DNA from: Prochlorococcus sp. AG-363-P08
GTDB taxonomy: Bacteria; Cyanobacteriota; Cyanobacteriia; PCC-6307; Cyanobiaceae
Assembly: GCA_003278195.1 (NCBI GenBank)
Contig: QCGE01000002.1
Span: 1-64,000 of the forward strand
Length of the DNA: 64,000 nt
Reading direction: 5' to 3'
A model generated the notes under the pieces. The model saw only the letters and a list, made by a program, of their open reading frames with translations, made no database searches and was not told the DNA's origin. The translations under genes and the position numbers were made by a program. Below are positions 16,677 to 25,404 of the stretch, piece after piece. Numbering within the stretch: the stretch's first letter is position 1; every line of letters starts with the position of its first letter.

Positions 16677-18092
16677 TTGGCTGGCATAGCACAAATTAAG
16701 CCGGTCACTTCGTTGGCGCCTTTCGCTTCGCCGGATGATGTTGATCCCACATTGCAGTTATTCCTGGAGGAGGCTAATGCGCGCCTTTGTAAATGGTTTG
16801 GGCATGCAAGTAAAAGAGGCCCTTTGCCGTTAGTAAGTGTTCTGCCAGAAGTGGCACCTGCTATGAGGGGACTTACTTCAGGGGAATTGCTTGATGAACT
16901 CGAGCTTGTTATGGAAGGCGCGTATCAGCCTTCGCATCCTGGTGCTTTGGCACATTTAGATCCACCTCCATTAACTGCTTCTATAGCAGCTGATTTGATT
17001 TGCTCTGGACTGAATAACAATCTTTTAGCCGAAGAGCTTTCTCCTAGCCTTTCCAGATTGGAAAAAAAACTTTGTAGTTGGTTTGCAGACTGTCTTGGGT
17101 TGCCCGCTAGTTCTGGTGGAGTCGCTGCAAGTGGTGGGAGCTTGAGCAACCTAATGGCTTTAGTGGTAGCAAGAAGCCAAGCTGGCTTGAGGGGTGACCC
17201 TAACGCGGTCGTTCTCACAAGTTGTGATGCACATGTTTCTGTTTTAAAGGCAATTCGTGTCATGGGGCTGGCAGACGACTCGTTGGAATTTGTTCCTACA
17301 GATGACGATGGGACGATTTCAATGGATGCTTTAGAGAGTTGTTTGTCTGGTCTTAGGAACGCCGGAAGGAAATGCTTTGCAGTTGTTGCGACTGCAGGGT
17401 CTACAGCAAGAGGAGCTGTAGATCCATTAGATAAATTGTCAGAATTTTGCCGCAAAGAAGCCCTTTGGCTACATGTCGATGCCGCAATTGGAGGTGCTTT
17501 TGCCCTTTCACCAAAAAAGGCTCATTTAATTGGAGAAATTTCAAAAGCAGATTCGGTAACTTTGAACCCTCAGAAGCTTCTTGGTATTCCAAAAACCTCT
17601 TCGTTGTTACTTGTTGCTGATAGGGACCATTTGTTGAATACTTTTTCTACAGGGTTGCCTTATATGGAACCACCAGGTGGACTTTCTCATGGAGGTGAGT
17701 TAGGGCTGCAGGGTTCAAGGCCTGCTGAAGTCTTAAAGCTTTGGTTGGGTCTGCGCCAGTTGGGACAGGAAGGAATAAATCATTTATTGGATGGAGCATT
17801 GAATCGTCGGAGCTATTTACAAAATCAGCTGGACATCTCTCAATTCAACATAGTTAGTGGTCCTTTACACCTTATTTCTGTCACCCCAAAGGGTGTAGAT
17901 CGAGATAAAGCTCAATCTTGGTCAGCTTCAACGAGGGATAGTCTTCTTAAGAACAACTTAATGCTTTCTAGACCGCTATATAGAGAACGATATTATCTCA
18001 AGGTCGTTCTGGGGAACCCTCATACAACCACAGAACATTTAGACCTTCTTGCAACTTTATTGAAAGAATCTTTGCTCGAGGAGAGTCACTAA
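16677..18092 (+). CDS. Group II PLP-dependent amino acid decarboxylase
   Basis: A 471-residue member of the glutamate/DABA/aromatic amino acid decarboxylase family. It shows the cofactor-stacking region ASGGSLSNLMAL (151-162), SCDAHVSVLKA with the ring-stacking histidine, HVDAAIGG (267-274) and the PLP lysine K300 in NPQKLLGIPKTSSLLL. In most family members the residue before the lysine is histidine; here it is glutamine. The substrate could be diaminobutyrate, glutamate or aspartate, and I cannot decide. The start is TTG at 16677, with no upstream ATG in frame. The stop overlaps the next start (TAATG). Confidence 0.88.
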   Translation: MAGIAQIKPVTSLAPFASPDDVDPTLQLFLEEANARLCKWFGHASKRGPLPLVSVLPEVAPAMRGLTSGELLDELELVMEGAYQPSHPGALAHLDPPPLTASIAADLICSGLNNNLLAEELSPSLSRLEKKLCSWFADCLGLPASSGGVAASGGSLSNLMALVVARSQAGLRGDPNAVVLTSCDAHVSVLKAIRVMGLADDSLEFVPTDDDGTISMDALESCLSGLRNAGRKCFAVVATAGSTARGAVDPLDKLSEFCRKEALWLHVDAAIGGAFALSPKKAHLIGEISKADSVTLNPQKLLGIPKTSSLLLVADRDHLLNTFSTGLPYMEPPGGLSHGGELGLQGSRPAEVLKLWLGLRQLGQEGINHLLDGALNRRSYLQNQLDISQFNIVSGPLHLISVTPKGVDRDKAQSWSASTRDSLLKNNLMLSRPLYRERYYLKVVLGNPHTTTEHLDLLATLLKESLLEESH

Positions 18093-18319
18093 TGACAAAA
18101 AAGCCTTCTAGCGGCCGGTGGGTTGCCTTGATTACAGGTTTTATTTCAGTAGCTATTGGTTTGCTATATCTATTGATGATAACGGTTCTGGATTCTCGAG
18201 GTCCTATGCTTCCTCCTCCGCCTGAGGCTTTGGGCGTGGTGGAAGTTGGTATCGATCATCCTTTTTTTGAAGGGGCTCTACGACTCTTTTCAGGGCAATT
18301 TTTAAGAACTTTTCCATAG
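18092..18319 (+). CDS. Small single-span membrane protein overlapping the antisense GTPase gene
   Basis: A 75-residue protein with a short basic N-terminus, one strong membrane helix (WVALITGFISVAIGLLYLLMI) and a proline-rich PMLPPPPEALGVV segment. I believe this type is conserved in marine picocyanobacteria, often ending near the PPPPEALG block. Here the frame continues another 27 residues across the 3' end of the convergent GTPase gene, giving a 116 bp antisense overlap. The start ATG overlaps the decarboxylase stop by one base, so it is probably coupled to it. Function unknown. Confidence 0.65.
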   Translation: MTKKPSSGRWVALITGFISVAIGLLYLLMITVLDSRGPMLPPPPEALGVVEVGIDHPFFEGALRLFSGQFLRTFP

Positions 18320-19790
18320 AAGATTTACGACTACTTAAGTCGTAATGTTGCTGTACCACTTCCTGAACTCCTCCGTCACCCCAGTCTTGATTTTGTTGAA
18401 AGTAGGTTATGAAACTAGCTCCAGCTACTCTTGTGAGCCATGCTGCTGCAACACCCTGGACAGCCTTCCCTAGGAGAGCTGTAGGTAAACTTATGCTTAA
18501 CGCTGCGCCAATTATGCTTATGCTGCCTTTTACAACCCCTAAGCCAGCAAGAGTACGACCTACGGATATTGCTAGTTCCTGAGCTCTGTTTCGAGTTAAT
18601 TCTACTCCATATATTTTTGCCACTTCCATAACCATTTGTGCATTTACTGCTGCTGTGCCAAGAAGATCAACTCCAGGGAGAGGGTTTGCAGTAACTACAC
18701 CCCCAGTAATCCAGCTATATCTGTCTATACAGCCATTGGCTTCTTTCTTTCGCTGTTCACCAAGTAAATGTCTACCTTTATCACCTAAATTTCTGCATTG
18801 AAGGAGAATATTATCTGCAAGTAGCTCTTCTCCTTCAGCATGAAGAACACTAGAGAGTCTCTGAAGTAGTGATTGCAATTCTGCTGGTGGTTGCCAAGGT
18901 CGTTGCCCTGGACGAGGAATGGATTGAGGAGATGCACTAACAGCAACAACATCTTCAGGTGTTAGTAGCCCTTTACATCTTGTCCTTAGAAGTGAGAGGA
19001 GCCTCCTTTCTTCTTCTTCACCACGTAGATCACATTTGTTTAGAGCTAATAAAAGTCTTTTGCCAACTGTGCTTAGGCTTTGGATGATTTTTAATTCTGA
19101 GGCTCTTAAGTCGCCATCAACAACCACAATCATTAAATCTGCTCTACTAGCAATGTCTCGAGCTCTTTTTTCTCTATCCCAACCTTCTGCTCCAGCTTCT
19201 AAAATACCTGGTGTGTCTACCAAGTTGAGACTTCTTCCAAATCCTTTTAGTCTGAGTCGATAGGATTGAGACTTTGTTGTAGATCCCATAGTTGCCCCTA
19301 CTTCTCCAACTATTTCATTTAGGAGTGCTCTTATTAGTGATGTCTTGCCGCTAGAGCCACTTCCGAAAAGCACTACAACCAGATCCCCACGAGCAAGCTC
19401 TTGTGCTACGCGTTTTCTCTCTTTAATAAGTCCTTGACGCCCTACATCATCTTGAAGACGATCAAGTAGACAATCAATACTTTCAAGGCTTTTTTCCGCA
19501 GCTTCACGTCTACTACTCGGCGGCACAATAGGGTTTCTTTCCCCTTTTAAGTTCCATATATTCTTTTTTTGTGCTTTCTTCCACCAATTCCCACCATATT
19601 GATATATCAAGCCAATTATTAAAATGAGCGTAAGCAGGAGTACGGGACTTACTAGCCAATAAGGGAGGAAATATTCAAGGGAATATCTCAATTCATTTAT
19701 TATTCTTAGAAATGTTCCTATTACTGCTCCTACCACGAGAAGGATCGCTAATGCTCCACATATGATTAGGAGAACACGTTGTCGAGACAT
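18204..19790 (-). CDS. Membrane-anchored GTPase with C-terminal DUF697 domain
   Basis: A 528-residue protein. Two N-terminal membrane helices (about residues 5-28 and 45-65) are followed by an Era-like G domain with P-loop GSGSSGKTS (143-151), DTPG (192-195) and NKCD (251-254). The C-terminal region (about 340-480) is Ala/Gly-rich and hydrophobic and looks like DUF697, the YcjF-type domain. Such GTPases are widespread in cyanobacteria and plastids with poorly known roles, perhaps in membrane remodelling. The C-terminal tail LPPRPKPQAEEEA is encoded within the region antisense to the neighbouring small gene. Confidence 0.85.
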   Translation of the reverse strand: MSRQRVLLIICGALAILLVVGAVIGTFLRIINELRYSLEYFLPYWLVSPVLLLTLILIIGLIYQYGGNWWKKAQKKNIWNLKGERNPIVPPSSRREAAEKSLESIDCLLDRLQDDVGRQGLIKERKRVAQELARGDLVVVLFGSGSSGKTSLIRALLNEIVGEVGATMGSTTKSQSYRLRLKGFGRSLNLVDTPGILEAGAEGWDREKRARDIASRADLMIVVVDGDLRASELKIIQSLSTVGKRLLLALNKCDLRGEEEERRLLSLLRTRCKGLLTPEDVVAVSASPQSIPRPGQRPWQPPAELQSLLQRLSSVLHAEGEELLADNILLQCRNLGDKGRHLLGEQRKKEANGCIDRYSWITGGVVTANPLPGVDLLGTAAVNAQMVMEVAKIYGVELTRNRAQELAISVGRTLAGLGVVKGSISIIGAALSISLPTALLGKAVQGVAAAWLTRVAGASFITYFQQNQDWGDGGVQEVVQQHYDLSSRKSSMEKFLKIALKRVVEPLQKKDDRYQLPPRPKPQAEEEA

Positions 19791-19835
19791 TATTTCAGGG
19801 ACATGGTTGATAAGGTAAATTTTGACTCAAATGGA

Positions 19836-20327
19836 TCATTTTTGAATTGACGAGGGACTATGGCCATGTCGAATAGTAAGGGTGTTAAGAGCTAGAAATA
19901 GAATGGCGAGATTTATTGATATGTCTGCAATGTTGAAAATAGGAAAATTAATTGGTATCAGTTCAAGAAAATCTGTGACTTCGCTATGAAACCATCTATC
20001 AATTCCATTCCCAATTGTTCCCCCTAATAAGAATGAACCAGCCATGCCTTTAAGCATCAGATTGGGAGATGATTGAAATAACCACCAAAGTAGAAAGATC
20101 GCAACGATAAAACTTAGAAATCCAAGAAAAAATGTAGAGTTGCTAAATAAGCTAAATGCGGCACCAGTATTTTTTACAAGACGTAGTTGTATTAAATTAG
20201 GGATAAAGGGTGTGGGAATGTTTGGAATAAGTGCATTACGTGCCCATATTTTGCTGATTTGATCCAATGCCACGATTACGCAACTAACTAAAATTATTAA
20301 AGGAAACTTGAATAGGCGTTTTTTCAT
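19836..20327 (-). CDS. lspA: Lipoprotein signal peptidase LspA
   Basis: Type II signal peptidase that cleaves prolipoprotein signal peptides after lipid modification. The 163-residue protein has four membrane helices and the family boxes: NTGAAFS (53-59), GGTIGNGIDR with catalytic D110, and FNIADISI with D135. The ATG overlaps the stop of bioY by 4 bp, so the two genes are coupled. Confidence 0.94.
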   Translation of the reverse strand: MKKRLFKFPLIILVSCVIVALDQISKIWARNALIPNIPTPFIPNLIQLRLVKNTGAAFSLFSNSTFFLGFLSFIVAIFLLWWLFQSSPNLMLKGMAGSFLLGGTIGNGIDRWFHSEVTDFLELIPINFPIFNIADISINLAILFLALNTLTIRHGHSPSSIQK

Positions 20328-20926
20328 TTGATAAGTAGTAGTCGCCTTAAGAAAAGAGCAAGGATGCCAACACTTGCACAGAGAGCTAGTTGTGTGGGTA
20401 ATGGACCGAGGCTATAGCTAAAAATTAGTTCTGCAAGGTTATTTGGCCAACGGTAAAACATTGATCCAAAGATTAAATTCGTTATACCGCATATATGAAG
20501 GCAAAATAAACCGGCGAAAGCCGAGTACATGAGGGGTAGAAATCCATTCATTCCATCTTGTTGAGCTAAACGCCCACTAATAAAAGCAGCAGGAATTAGT
20601 CCCAAGATGTATCCAAAACCTGGCGTGAAGATATAGCTAAGACTCCCTCCAGCGTTGAACACTGGTAGGTGCACAAGTCCAATGGTTATATATGCGATGG
20701 CGGCTATGACACCAGATCTAGGCCCTGAGACAAGAGAACAAAGAAGTAGTGCAGGGACTTGCCAAGTACTTGGGAGTTCCAGCACAATTGGGGATGAAAG
20801 TGTGCTGGGAATTAAAAATCCAACAGGGATTAGCCCCCCTGTTAGAAGCATCATTAAACCGGCAATTGCGCCAGCGACAGTAACCAAGGAGCGCACTGGA
20901 TGATTACATCTGGATCCATCCTGCAT
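20324..20926 (-). CDS. bioY: Biotin transporter substrate-binding subunit BioY
   Basis: Integral membrane S-component for biotin uptake. The 200-residue protein has about six helices and BioY-type features: GPRSGVIAAIAYITIGLVHLPVF split around the second and third helices, then FTPGFGYILGLIPAAFISG. No ECF ATPase or T-component lies in the window, so it either works alone or uses a shared ECF module elsewhere. It is coupled to lspA by a 4 bp overlap. The N-terminus is short and polar (MQDGSRCNHPVRS). Confidence 0.9.
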   Translation of the reverse strand: MQDGSRCNHPVRSLVTVAGAIAGLMMLLTGGLIPVGFLIPSTLSSPIVLELPSTWQVPALLLCSLVSGPRSGVIAAIAYITIGLVHLPVFNAGGSLSYIFTPGFGYILGLIPAAFISGRLAQQDGMNGFLPLMYSAFAGLFCLHICGITNLIFGSMFYRWPNNLAELIFSYSLGPLPTQLALCASVGILALFLRRLLLIK

Positions 20927-20952
20927 TAGGACCTTGTTCTTGACTAGCTCTT

Positions 20953-21162
20953 ATGACTTTTAAAATTGGTGACCAGGTCTCTATTTCGACCCCATTGCCA
21001 TATTTAAAAACTGCGGACTCTATGCCTATGCTTCGTCCACCGGAACTTGTATCACCTGGAGAGAGCGGAACAGTTATGGCGATTAGATCTATGGGGATAA
21101 TTGAGGTACGGTTTCGTAGAGGGAGATTTTTGATTTCCGAAGAGAAATTGGATTTGCACTAA
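20953..21162 (+). CDS. sipA: SipA-like regulatory protein (DUF3148)
   Basis: A 69-residue protein resembling SipA, a small cyanobacterial protein that interacts with the sensor kinase NblS and influences stress and photosynthesis gene regulation. The pattern of an N-terminal FKIGDQVSI strand, LPYLKTADSMPMLRPPE, GESGTV and VRFRRGRFLI matches what I know of the family (SH3-like barrel). It is divergent from bioY with 26 bp between starts. The symbol rests on my memory of the motif, not on a search. Confidence 0.75.
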   Translation: MTFKIGDQVSISTPLPYLKTADSMPMLRPPELVSPGESGTVMAIRSMGIIEVRFRRGRFLISEEKLDLH

Positions 21163-21172
21163 CTTGCCAAGA

Positions 21173-21201
21173 AAAATAAAAATGATTTTAATTTTTATTT
21201 T
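21173..21201. terminator. AT-only hairpin between sipA and the M16 gene
   Basis: Two 11-base arms (AAAATAAAAAT and ATTTTTATTTT) with a 7-base loop lie between two converging genes. The loop and second arm include the stop codon and last codons of the minus-strand M16 gene. The stem contains no G or C, so it would be a weak terminator for sipA at best. Confidence 0.3.
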
Positions 21202-22450
21202 CCCAAAAGCTCTTAAGTTTTTTCAGGGCTTTGCTTGTACCGCAGAGACTTAGTAGTGGATTCATGAGATGTCTTTGTGCAACTGTTTGAAGCTCATTAC
21301 TACTTAAAGAATTTATCAATTGAAGACTTTTTAGGTCGTAGTCAAGTGGTAATCCAAATGCCTTGAGTTGAGCTTTCCTTTCAGCTCGTTGCCCTGAGGT
21401 TTGCGAGCTATGTGCAATAAGCCCTTTGAATTTAGCCTTGGCAAGTGAGAGTGCCTGTTCGGTGATCGTTCTTTCGCTTAGTTCCCACCAGCAATCTAGG
21501 AGTAGCTCAAGTGTGAGCATCGATTTATCTTCAGTTGTTGAGGCATGAAGTACAAATGGAGCATTCCCTTCTCTAAATGGATGGTGAACTCCTACGTCAT
21601 AGGCCACTCCATGTTCTTCTCTGAGTCTTTTGAAAAGTAAGCTCGACATACCTGCACTAAGATGACAGTTCATTAGTCGAAGTGCTAAGTCGTCTTGGTG
21701 TCCATGCGGAATAGTTGATTGACCTAACATCATTACGACCTGTTTGGTTTGGATGAAATTTGTATGGATGGTGGAATTTGAAAATGATTTAGCTTCATTA
21801 TGAGAAATAGCTTCTTCTTGAAAATTCTCTTTTTGATTTTGAATAATTAGTGAATCAAATGGCTTTACTTTGCTGATTTCCTCTTTGGTCTTTTGATCAA
21901 TGTCTCCTGCAATCACGAGAACGGAAGCCCTTGTTTTCATCTTGCTCGCTAGTGGAATTAATTCATGGCGCCCTAACTTGAGTAAGTCATCCTCGATCCC
22001 TAGAGGGTCGTGGCCGTATGGACCATTTTTGTAGGTAATTTGACGCCAACCATCAAAGGCAATATGGAATGGATTTTCTTTTTGTCTTTGTAGGGCTTGT
22101 AAGCTGAGATCTCTCTCTAGAGTTACTTGATCATTTTCAAGATGTGGATCCCACATCATCCAACCTAGGATAGGAAGAAGTTGATCAGCATTTTGATTTG
22201 AGCATTTTAAACTGATTAGGAACCCATCTTCATTAACGTCACAGCGCAGGCCTGCTCCATAGCCTTCAACAAGATCAGCTAAGGAAATGTTGTTATATGG
22301 ACCACATCCTCTACTTAATACAGATCCAAGTAATTGATGGAGGCCTTTTTGTCCAAAGGGATCTTCTCTACTTCCACCTTTTATCCAAAGTTTGGCGGCA
22401 ATAACACCTTGAGAACAAGATGGAGCGAAAATTAATTCAAGTTTGCTCAT
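21188..22450 (-). CDS. M16 family peptidase-like protein, non-catalytic partner
   Basis: A 420-residue member of the insulinase/mitochondrial-processing-peptidase fold. The zinc site HXXEH expected near residue 38 reads H-Q-L-L-G, so the catalytic glutamate and second histidine are absent. The C-terminal half keeps the M16 signature LRLMNCHLSAGMSSLLFKRLREEHGVAYDVG region. Known two-gene M16 enzymes pair an active and an inactive subunit, and this gene directly follows (1 bp overlap, TAATG type) the active partner. The likely function is substrate handling in a heterodimeric processing peptidase. Confidence 0.87.
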   Translation of the reverse strand: MSKLELIFAPSCSQGVIAAKLWIKGGSREDPFGQKGLHQLLGSVLSRGCGPYNNISLADLVEGYGAGLRCDVNEDGFLISLKCSNQNADQLLPILGWMMWDPHLENDQVTLERDLSLQALQRQKENPFHIAFDGWRQITYKNGPYGHDPLGIEDDLLKLGRHELIPLASKMKTRASVLVIAGDIDQKTKEEISKVKPFDSLIIQNQKENFQEEAISHNEAKSFSNSTIHTNFIQTKQVVMMLGQSTIPHGHQDDLALRLMNCHLSAGMSSLLFKRLREEHGVAYDVGVHHPFREGNAPFVLHASTTEDKSMLTLELLLDCWWELSERTITEQALSLAKAKFKGLIAHSSQTSGQRAERKAQLKAFGLPLDYDLKSLQLINSLSSNELQTVAQRHLMNPLLSLCGTSKALKKLKSFWENKN

Positions 22451-23739
22451 TAAGAGGCTTTTAAGGGTCTTGCCAAAAGTGTGAAACTTTGTTCAGGTTG
22501 AAGAAGATTAAATACTTCTTCTTTTAAATGAACGGAGTCCCAGTATTTGATATGTCTCAAAGGTTCTAGTAATGGTTGGTCACGACCCCAGAGACTTTGA
22601 CTTCCTGCTAGCCCTGAAACCTGAGAGGCTGCTTCTAGATTGAAGCATAGTCCGTTCTCTACTAACCTCGCGGCTCTTTCCAGTTCTTTTTCAAGAGAGG
22701 ATACGTGTGACATGTCTTTAAGGATTTTGTGAACTTCTTGTTCAACTTTCTCCAGATTATTTTCCCCGCAACAAGCCTCGAGCATTACCAGACTTCCTTC
22801 TTCCAGAACAGTTAGGTCCATGTCAATTGATTCGACTATCTGAAGATTTTCTCGAAGTTGCTGTACCAGCCTACTTCGTCTACCTTCTGATAGTAGTGAG
22901 GTCGCCAGGTCGGCTCCCATAAGCATTCTTTGATTGTTTGCTGGTGGGAGTTGCCATGCCATTAATAGGCGTGAAGACTCAAGTCTATTAAAAAAGACTT
23001 CTTCTCTTCCTTTATAAAAGACTAGGCTCGGGTCTTTAGGGGGAGTTGATTCTTCTTTTGAGCTGTTTTCTAAACCAGTAAGAAGAGAGTTACTGACTAT
23101 TTCTTCAATGCCTTTTGGTATTACACCTGAAATCACAAGGCAACAATTATTCGCCATGTAGTGACGTTGGTGGAATGCTTTCATGTCACATGGGTTGCTT
23201 TTTCTTAAACTTTCTTCTTTGCCCAAAATTGAACGCCCATAGGGATGCTTCGGCCAACATTTTTCTAGTAACTTTTGGAATACTTGTTCATCAGGCTGAT
23301 CATTGTATTGAGCGATTTCCTCTAGGACAACTTCTCTCTCTAACGAGTAAGCTTGTTTATCGATTTTTGGAGTGATTACAAGGTTTAGTAAAAGTTCTAA
23401 GGCTGCTTTTACCTCTTTGGGAGGTACTAGTACGTAGAAGTGGACATCATCAAAGCCTGTCGCAGCATTGCTGCTTCCTCCAAGGGCCTCTATACGTAAA
23501 TCAAACTCGCCTGCATCTAGTGTGGAGCTTCCTTTGAAAACCATGTGTTCAAGGAAGTGAGCAAGGCCTTCTTCCCCTGGCCGCTCTACAGCGCTTCCAG
23601 CTCTACACCAAAAGTCCACACAGGTCAGTGGCGCATCTGGGATGGGCGCTATGACACATTTGGCTCCATTTTCAAGAGACCAATGATCCAACTCTGTTCT
23701 CTCGGCCGATATCGCCAATGGTGCGTGGCAAAGCCCCAT
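22450..23739 (-). CDS. M16 family zinc metallopeptidase, catalytic subunit
   Basis: A 429-residue zinc protease with the intact inverted motif H61-FL-E64-H65 and the downstream metal glutamate region in REVVLEEIAQYNDQPDE (136-151). The C-terminal half carries GADLATSLLSEGRRSRLVQQLRE, typical of the processing-peptidase family. Substrates in cyanobacteria are unknown. It is coupled with the inactive partner downstream. The annotated ATG start at 23739 is separated by a single base from the start of pcyA on the other strand; the true start may be 10-15 codons further in. Confidence 0.9.
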   Translation of the reverse strand: MGLCHAPLAISAERTELDHWSLENGAKCVIAPIPDAPLTCVDFWCRAGSAVERPGEEGLAHFLEHMVFKGSSTLDAGEFDLRIEALGGSSNAATGFDDVHFYVLVPPKEVKAALELLLNLVITPKIDKQAYSLEREVVLEEIAQYNDQPDEQVFQKLLEKCWPKHPYGRSILGKEESLRKSNPCDMKAFHQRHYMANNCCLVISGVIPKGIEEIVSNSLLTGLENSSKEESTPPKDPSLVFYKGREEVFFNRLESSRLLMAWQLPPANNQRMLMGADLATSLLSEGRRSRLVQQLRENLQIVESIDMDLTVLEEGSLVMLEACCGENNLEKVEQEVHKILKDMSHVSSLEKELERAARLVENGLCFNLEAASQVSGLAGSQSLWGRDQPLLEPLRHIKYWDSVHLKEEVFNLLQPEQSFTLLARPLKAS

Positions 23740-23740
23740 T

Positions 23741-24499
23741 TTGATACTTTCTGCAATCGTGGTGCCCCAACTGCCTGTTAATGGAGAGGAGCTTCATCCG
23801 CTGGTGAAGTCTCTTGTGGAGCGTATTAAACAGCGTAGGGCGGAAATGCCCGAACTGTCTGCGCTGTCAATAGACCCTGCCATGGGAGAAATTGCTGGAA
23901 TGCTAGATGGAGAGCAGTTGTTTATATGGAACGAATTACATTCTTGTAGAGGGATGCGTAAGTTGCATCTTGAGATTGCAATGCTAGGGATAGGACTCCA
24001 AATACTTCATTGCGTTTTTTTTCCTGACCCTCGTTTTGATCTTCCGATCTTTGGGACAGATGTTGTTGTAGGACCAACAGGGGTATCAGCTGCAATTGTT
24101 GATTTGTCTCCAGTAAGAGAAGAACTTTCTAAATCTTTGGCCAAAAGATTAAGAGGGATATCTATTCCTTCTTTTAAACAGACAAGAGAATTACCTGCAT
24201 GGGGAACAATTTTCTCACCTTTTGTAAGGTTCATTCGTCCTTCTTCGAAAGAAGAAGAAGCAGGTTTTTTGGAACTTGTCGACCAGTATTTAATTTGTTT
24301 ATCTTCAGAGGTATTGCAAAAAAAACCTGAATCTTCCTCTGCAGCCTCTACGATTATGAGATATCAGGCTCAACTTAACTATTGCAGCAAACAGAAACGA
24401 AACGACAAGACCAGAAGGATTTTGGAGAAGGCCTTCAATCCCCAATGGGCGAATCGTTACATAGAGGAGGTTTTATTCGACGAGCCACCTCTTTGTTAG
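23741..24499 (+). CDS. pcyA: Phycocyanobilin:ferredoxin oxidoreductase PcyA
   Basis: Reduces biliverdin IX-alpha to phycocyanobilin in two two-electron steps with ferredoxin. The 252-residue protein has RKLHLEIA, LHCVFFPDP and LPIFGTDVVVG; E78, H90 and D107 have the spacing of the catalytic Glu76, His88 and Asp105 of the Synechocystis enzyme. The track start is a TTG at 23741, but GTG codons at 23759 and 23762 are also possible. The gene's 3' end overlaps the next gene by about 55 bp. PcyA is retained in Prochlorococcus despite its reduced phycobiliprotein set. Confidence 0.93.
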   Translation: MILSAIVVPQLPVNGEELHPLVKSLVERIKQRRAEMPELSALSIDPAMGEIAGMLDGEQLFIWNELHSCRGMRKLHLEIAMLGIGLQILHCVFFPDPRFDLPIFGTDVVVGPTGVSAAIVDLSPVREELSKSLAKRLRGISIPSFKQTRELPAWGTIFSPFVRFIRPSSKEEEAGFLELVDQYLICLSSEVLQKKPESSSAASTIMRYQAQLNYCSKQKRNDKTRRILEKAFNPQWANRYIEEVLFDEPPLC

Positions 24500-25404
24500 C
24501 TAATTATCGTTTGTTCCTAGCTTCCATGGGATCAATTGCATTTTTGGCTACAGCAGGATTCTTTGTTTTTGTTCGTCAGCCAGAGATCTCGAAATCCGTC
24601 AAACCTGAAGCAACAGATGTTCTTCCTTTGGAGTTAGTTGCGGCTTTAGGGCAATTAGAACCTGCTGGAGATGTACGTCGATTAGCAGCACCAGTAAGCG
24701 GATTTGGCGGTACTCCAAGAGTTTTAGAGCTAAATGTTCAAGAAGGTGACGAAGTTAAAAAAGGACAAATTCTTGCTGTTTTTGATAGTCGCCCAAAAAT
24801 CCTTGCTGATATAGAAGTTGTAAAAGCATTGGCTGAAACTATTCAAGTTGAGATTGTCATGAAGGAGATAGAGGTTTCTAGGTATAAAGAGGCAGCAACA
24901 CAAGGCGCTACTTCAATTGTGCTTTTAGAGGAAAAGCAGATTCAACTAGCTTCTTTGAAGGGGAAATTGAAGCAAGCTTTAGCTGAGCTTCTGGTGTTAG
25001 ATGCTGATTTAAAAGATAGCCAACTTAAAACTCCTATAGATGGAGTTGTTCTTAGGGTTCATACACAAGTTGGAGAACGTCCAACTAATGAGGGCATTTT
25101 AGAGGTTGGAGCGAATAAGTATATGGAGGCATTGATCGAGGTTTATGAGTCAGATATTAATAGAATTAGCCTTGGACAAGAAGTGATACTTATAAGTGAG
25201 AATGGTGGTTTTGAAGGAGATTTAATTGGTCAAGTGACTCGAATTAGTCCACAGGTAAGGCAGAGAAAAGTTTTATCGACAGATCCCACAGGAGATGCTG
25301 ATGCGAGAGTTGTTGAGGTATTGGTAAAGCTTGATAAATTATCTGCTATGAAGGTTAGTCACTTGACTGGGATGAAGGTAATAGCTCGATTTCAGAAATT
25401 GTGA
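24445..25404 (+). CDS. DevB/HlyD-like membrane fusion protein of an ABC exporter
   Basis: Periplasmic adaptor of a DevBCA-type exporter. The preferred start is ATG at 24445 (319 residues), inside the end of pcyA; an in-frame ATG-less extension to 24382 is open but unlikely. It has one N-terminal membrane helix (FLASMGSIAFLATAGFFVFV), a lipoyl-like half (VLELNVQEGDEVKKGQILAVFDS), a central coiled coil and a second lipoyl half (LKTPIDGVVLRVHTQVGE). In filamentous cyanobacteria DevBCA with TolC exports heterocyst glycolipids; in a unicellular host the cargo is unknown. Confidence 0.85.
   Translation: MGESLHRGGFIRRATSLLANYRLFLASMGSIAFLATAGFFVFVRQPEISKSVKPEATDVLPLELVAALGQLEPAGDVRRLAAPVSGFGGTPRVLELNVQEGDEVKKGQILAVFDSRPKILADIEVVKALAETIQVEIVMKEIEVSRYKEAATQGATSIVLLEEKQIQLASLKGKLKQALAELLVLDADLKDSQLKTPIDGVVLRVHTQVGERPTNEGILEVGANKYMEALIEVYESDINRISLGQEVILISENGGFEGDLIGQVTRISPQVRQRKVLSTDPTGDADARVVEVLVKLDKLSAMKVSHLTGMKVIARFQKL

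Noticed and set aside
16925-17455. 176-residue minus-strand ORF inside the decarboxylase gene
   Set aside because: Long but fully antisense to a clear decarboxylase; a codon-bias shadow.
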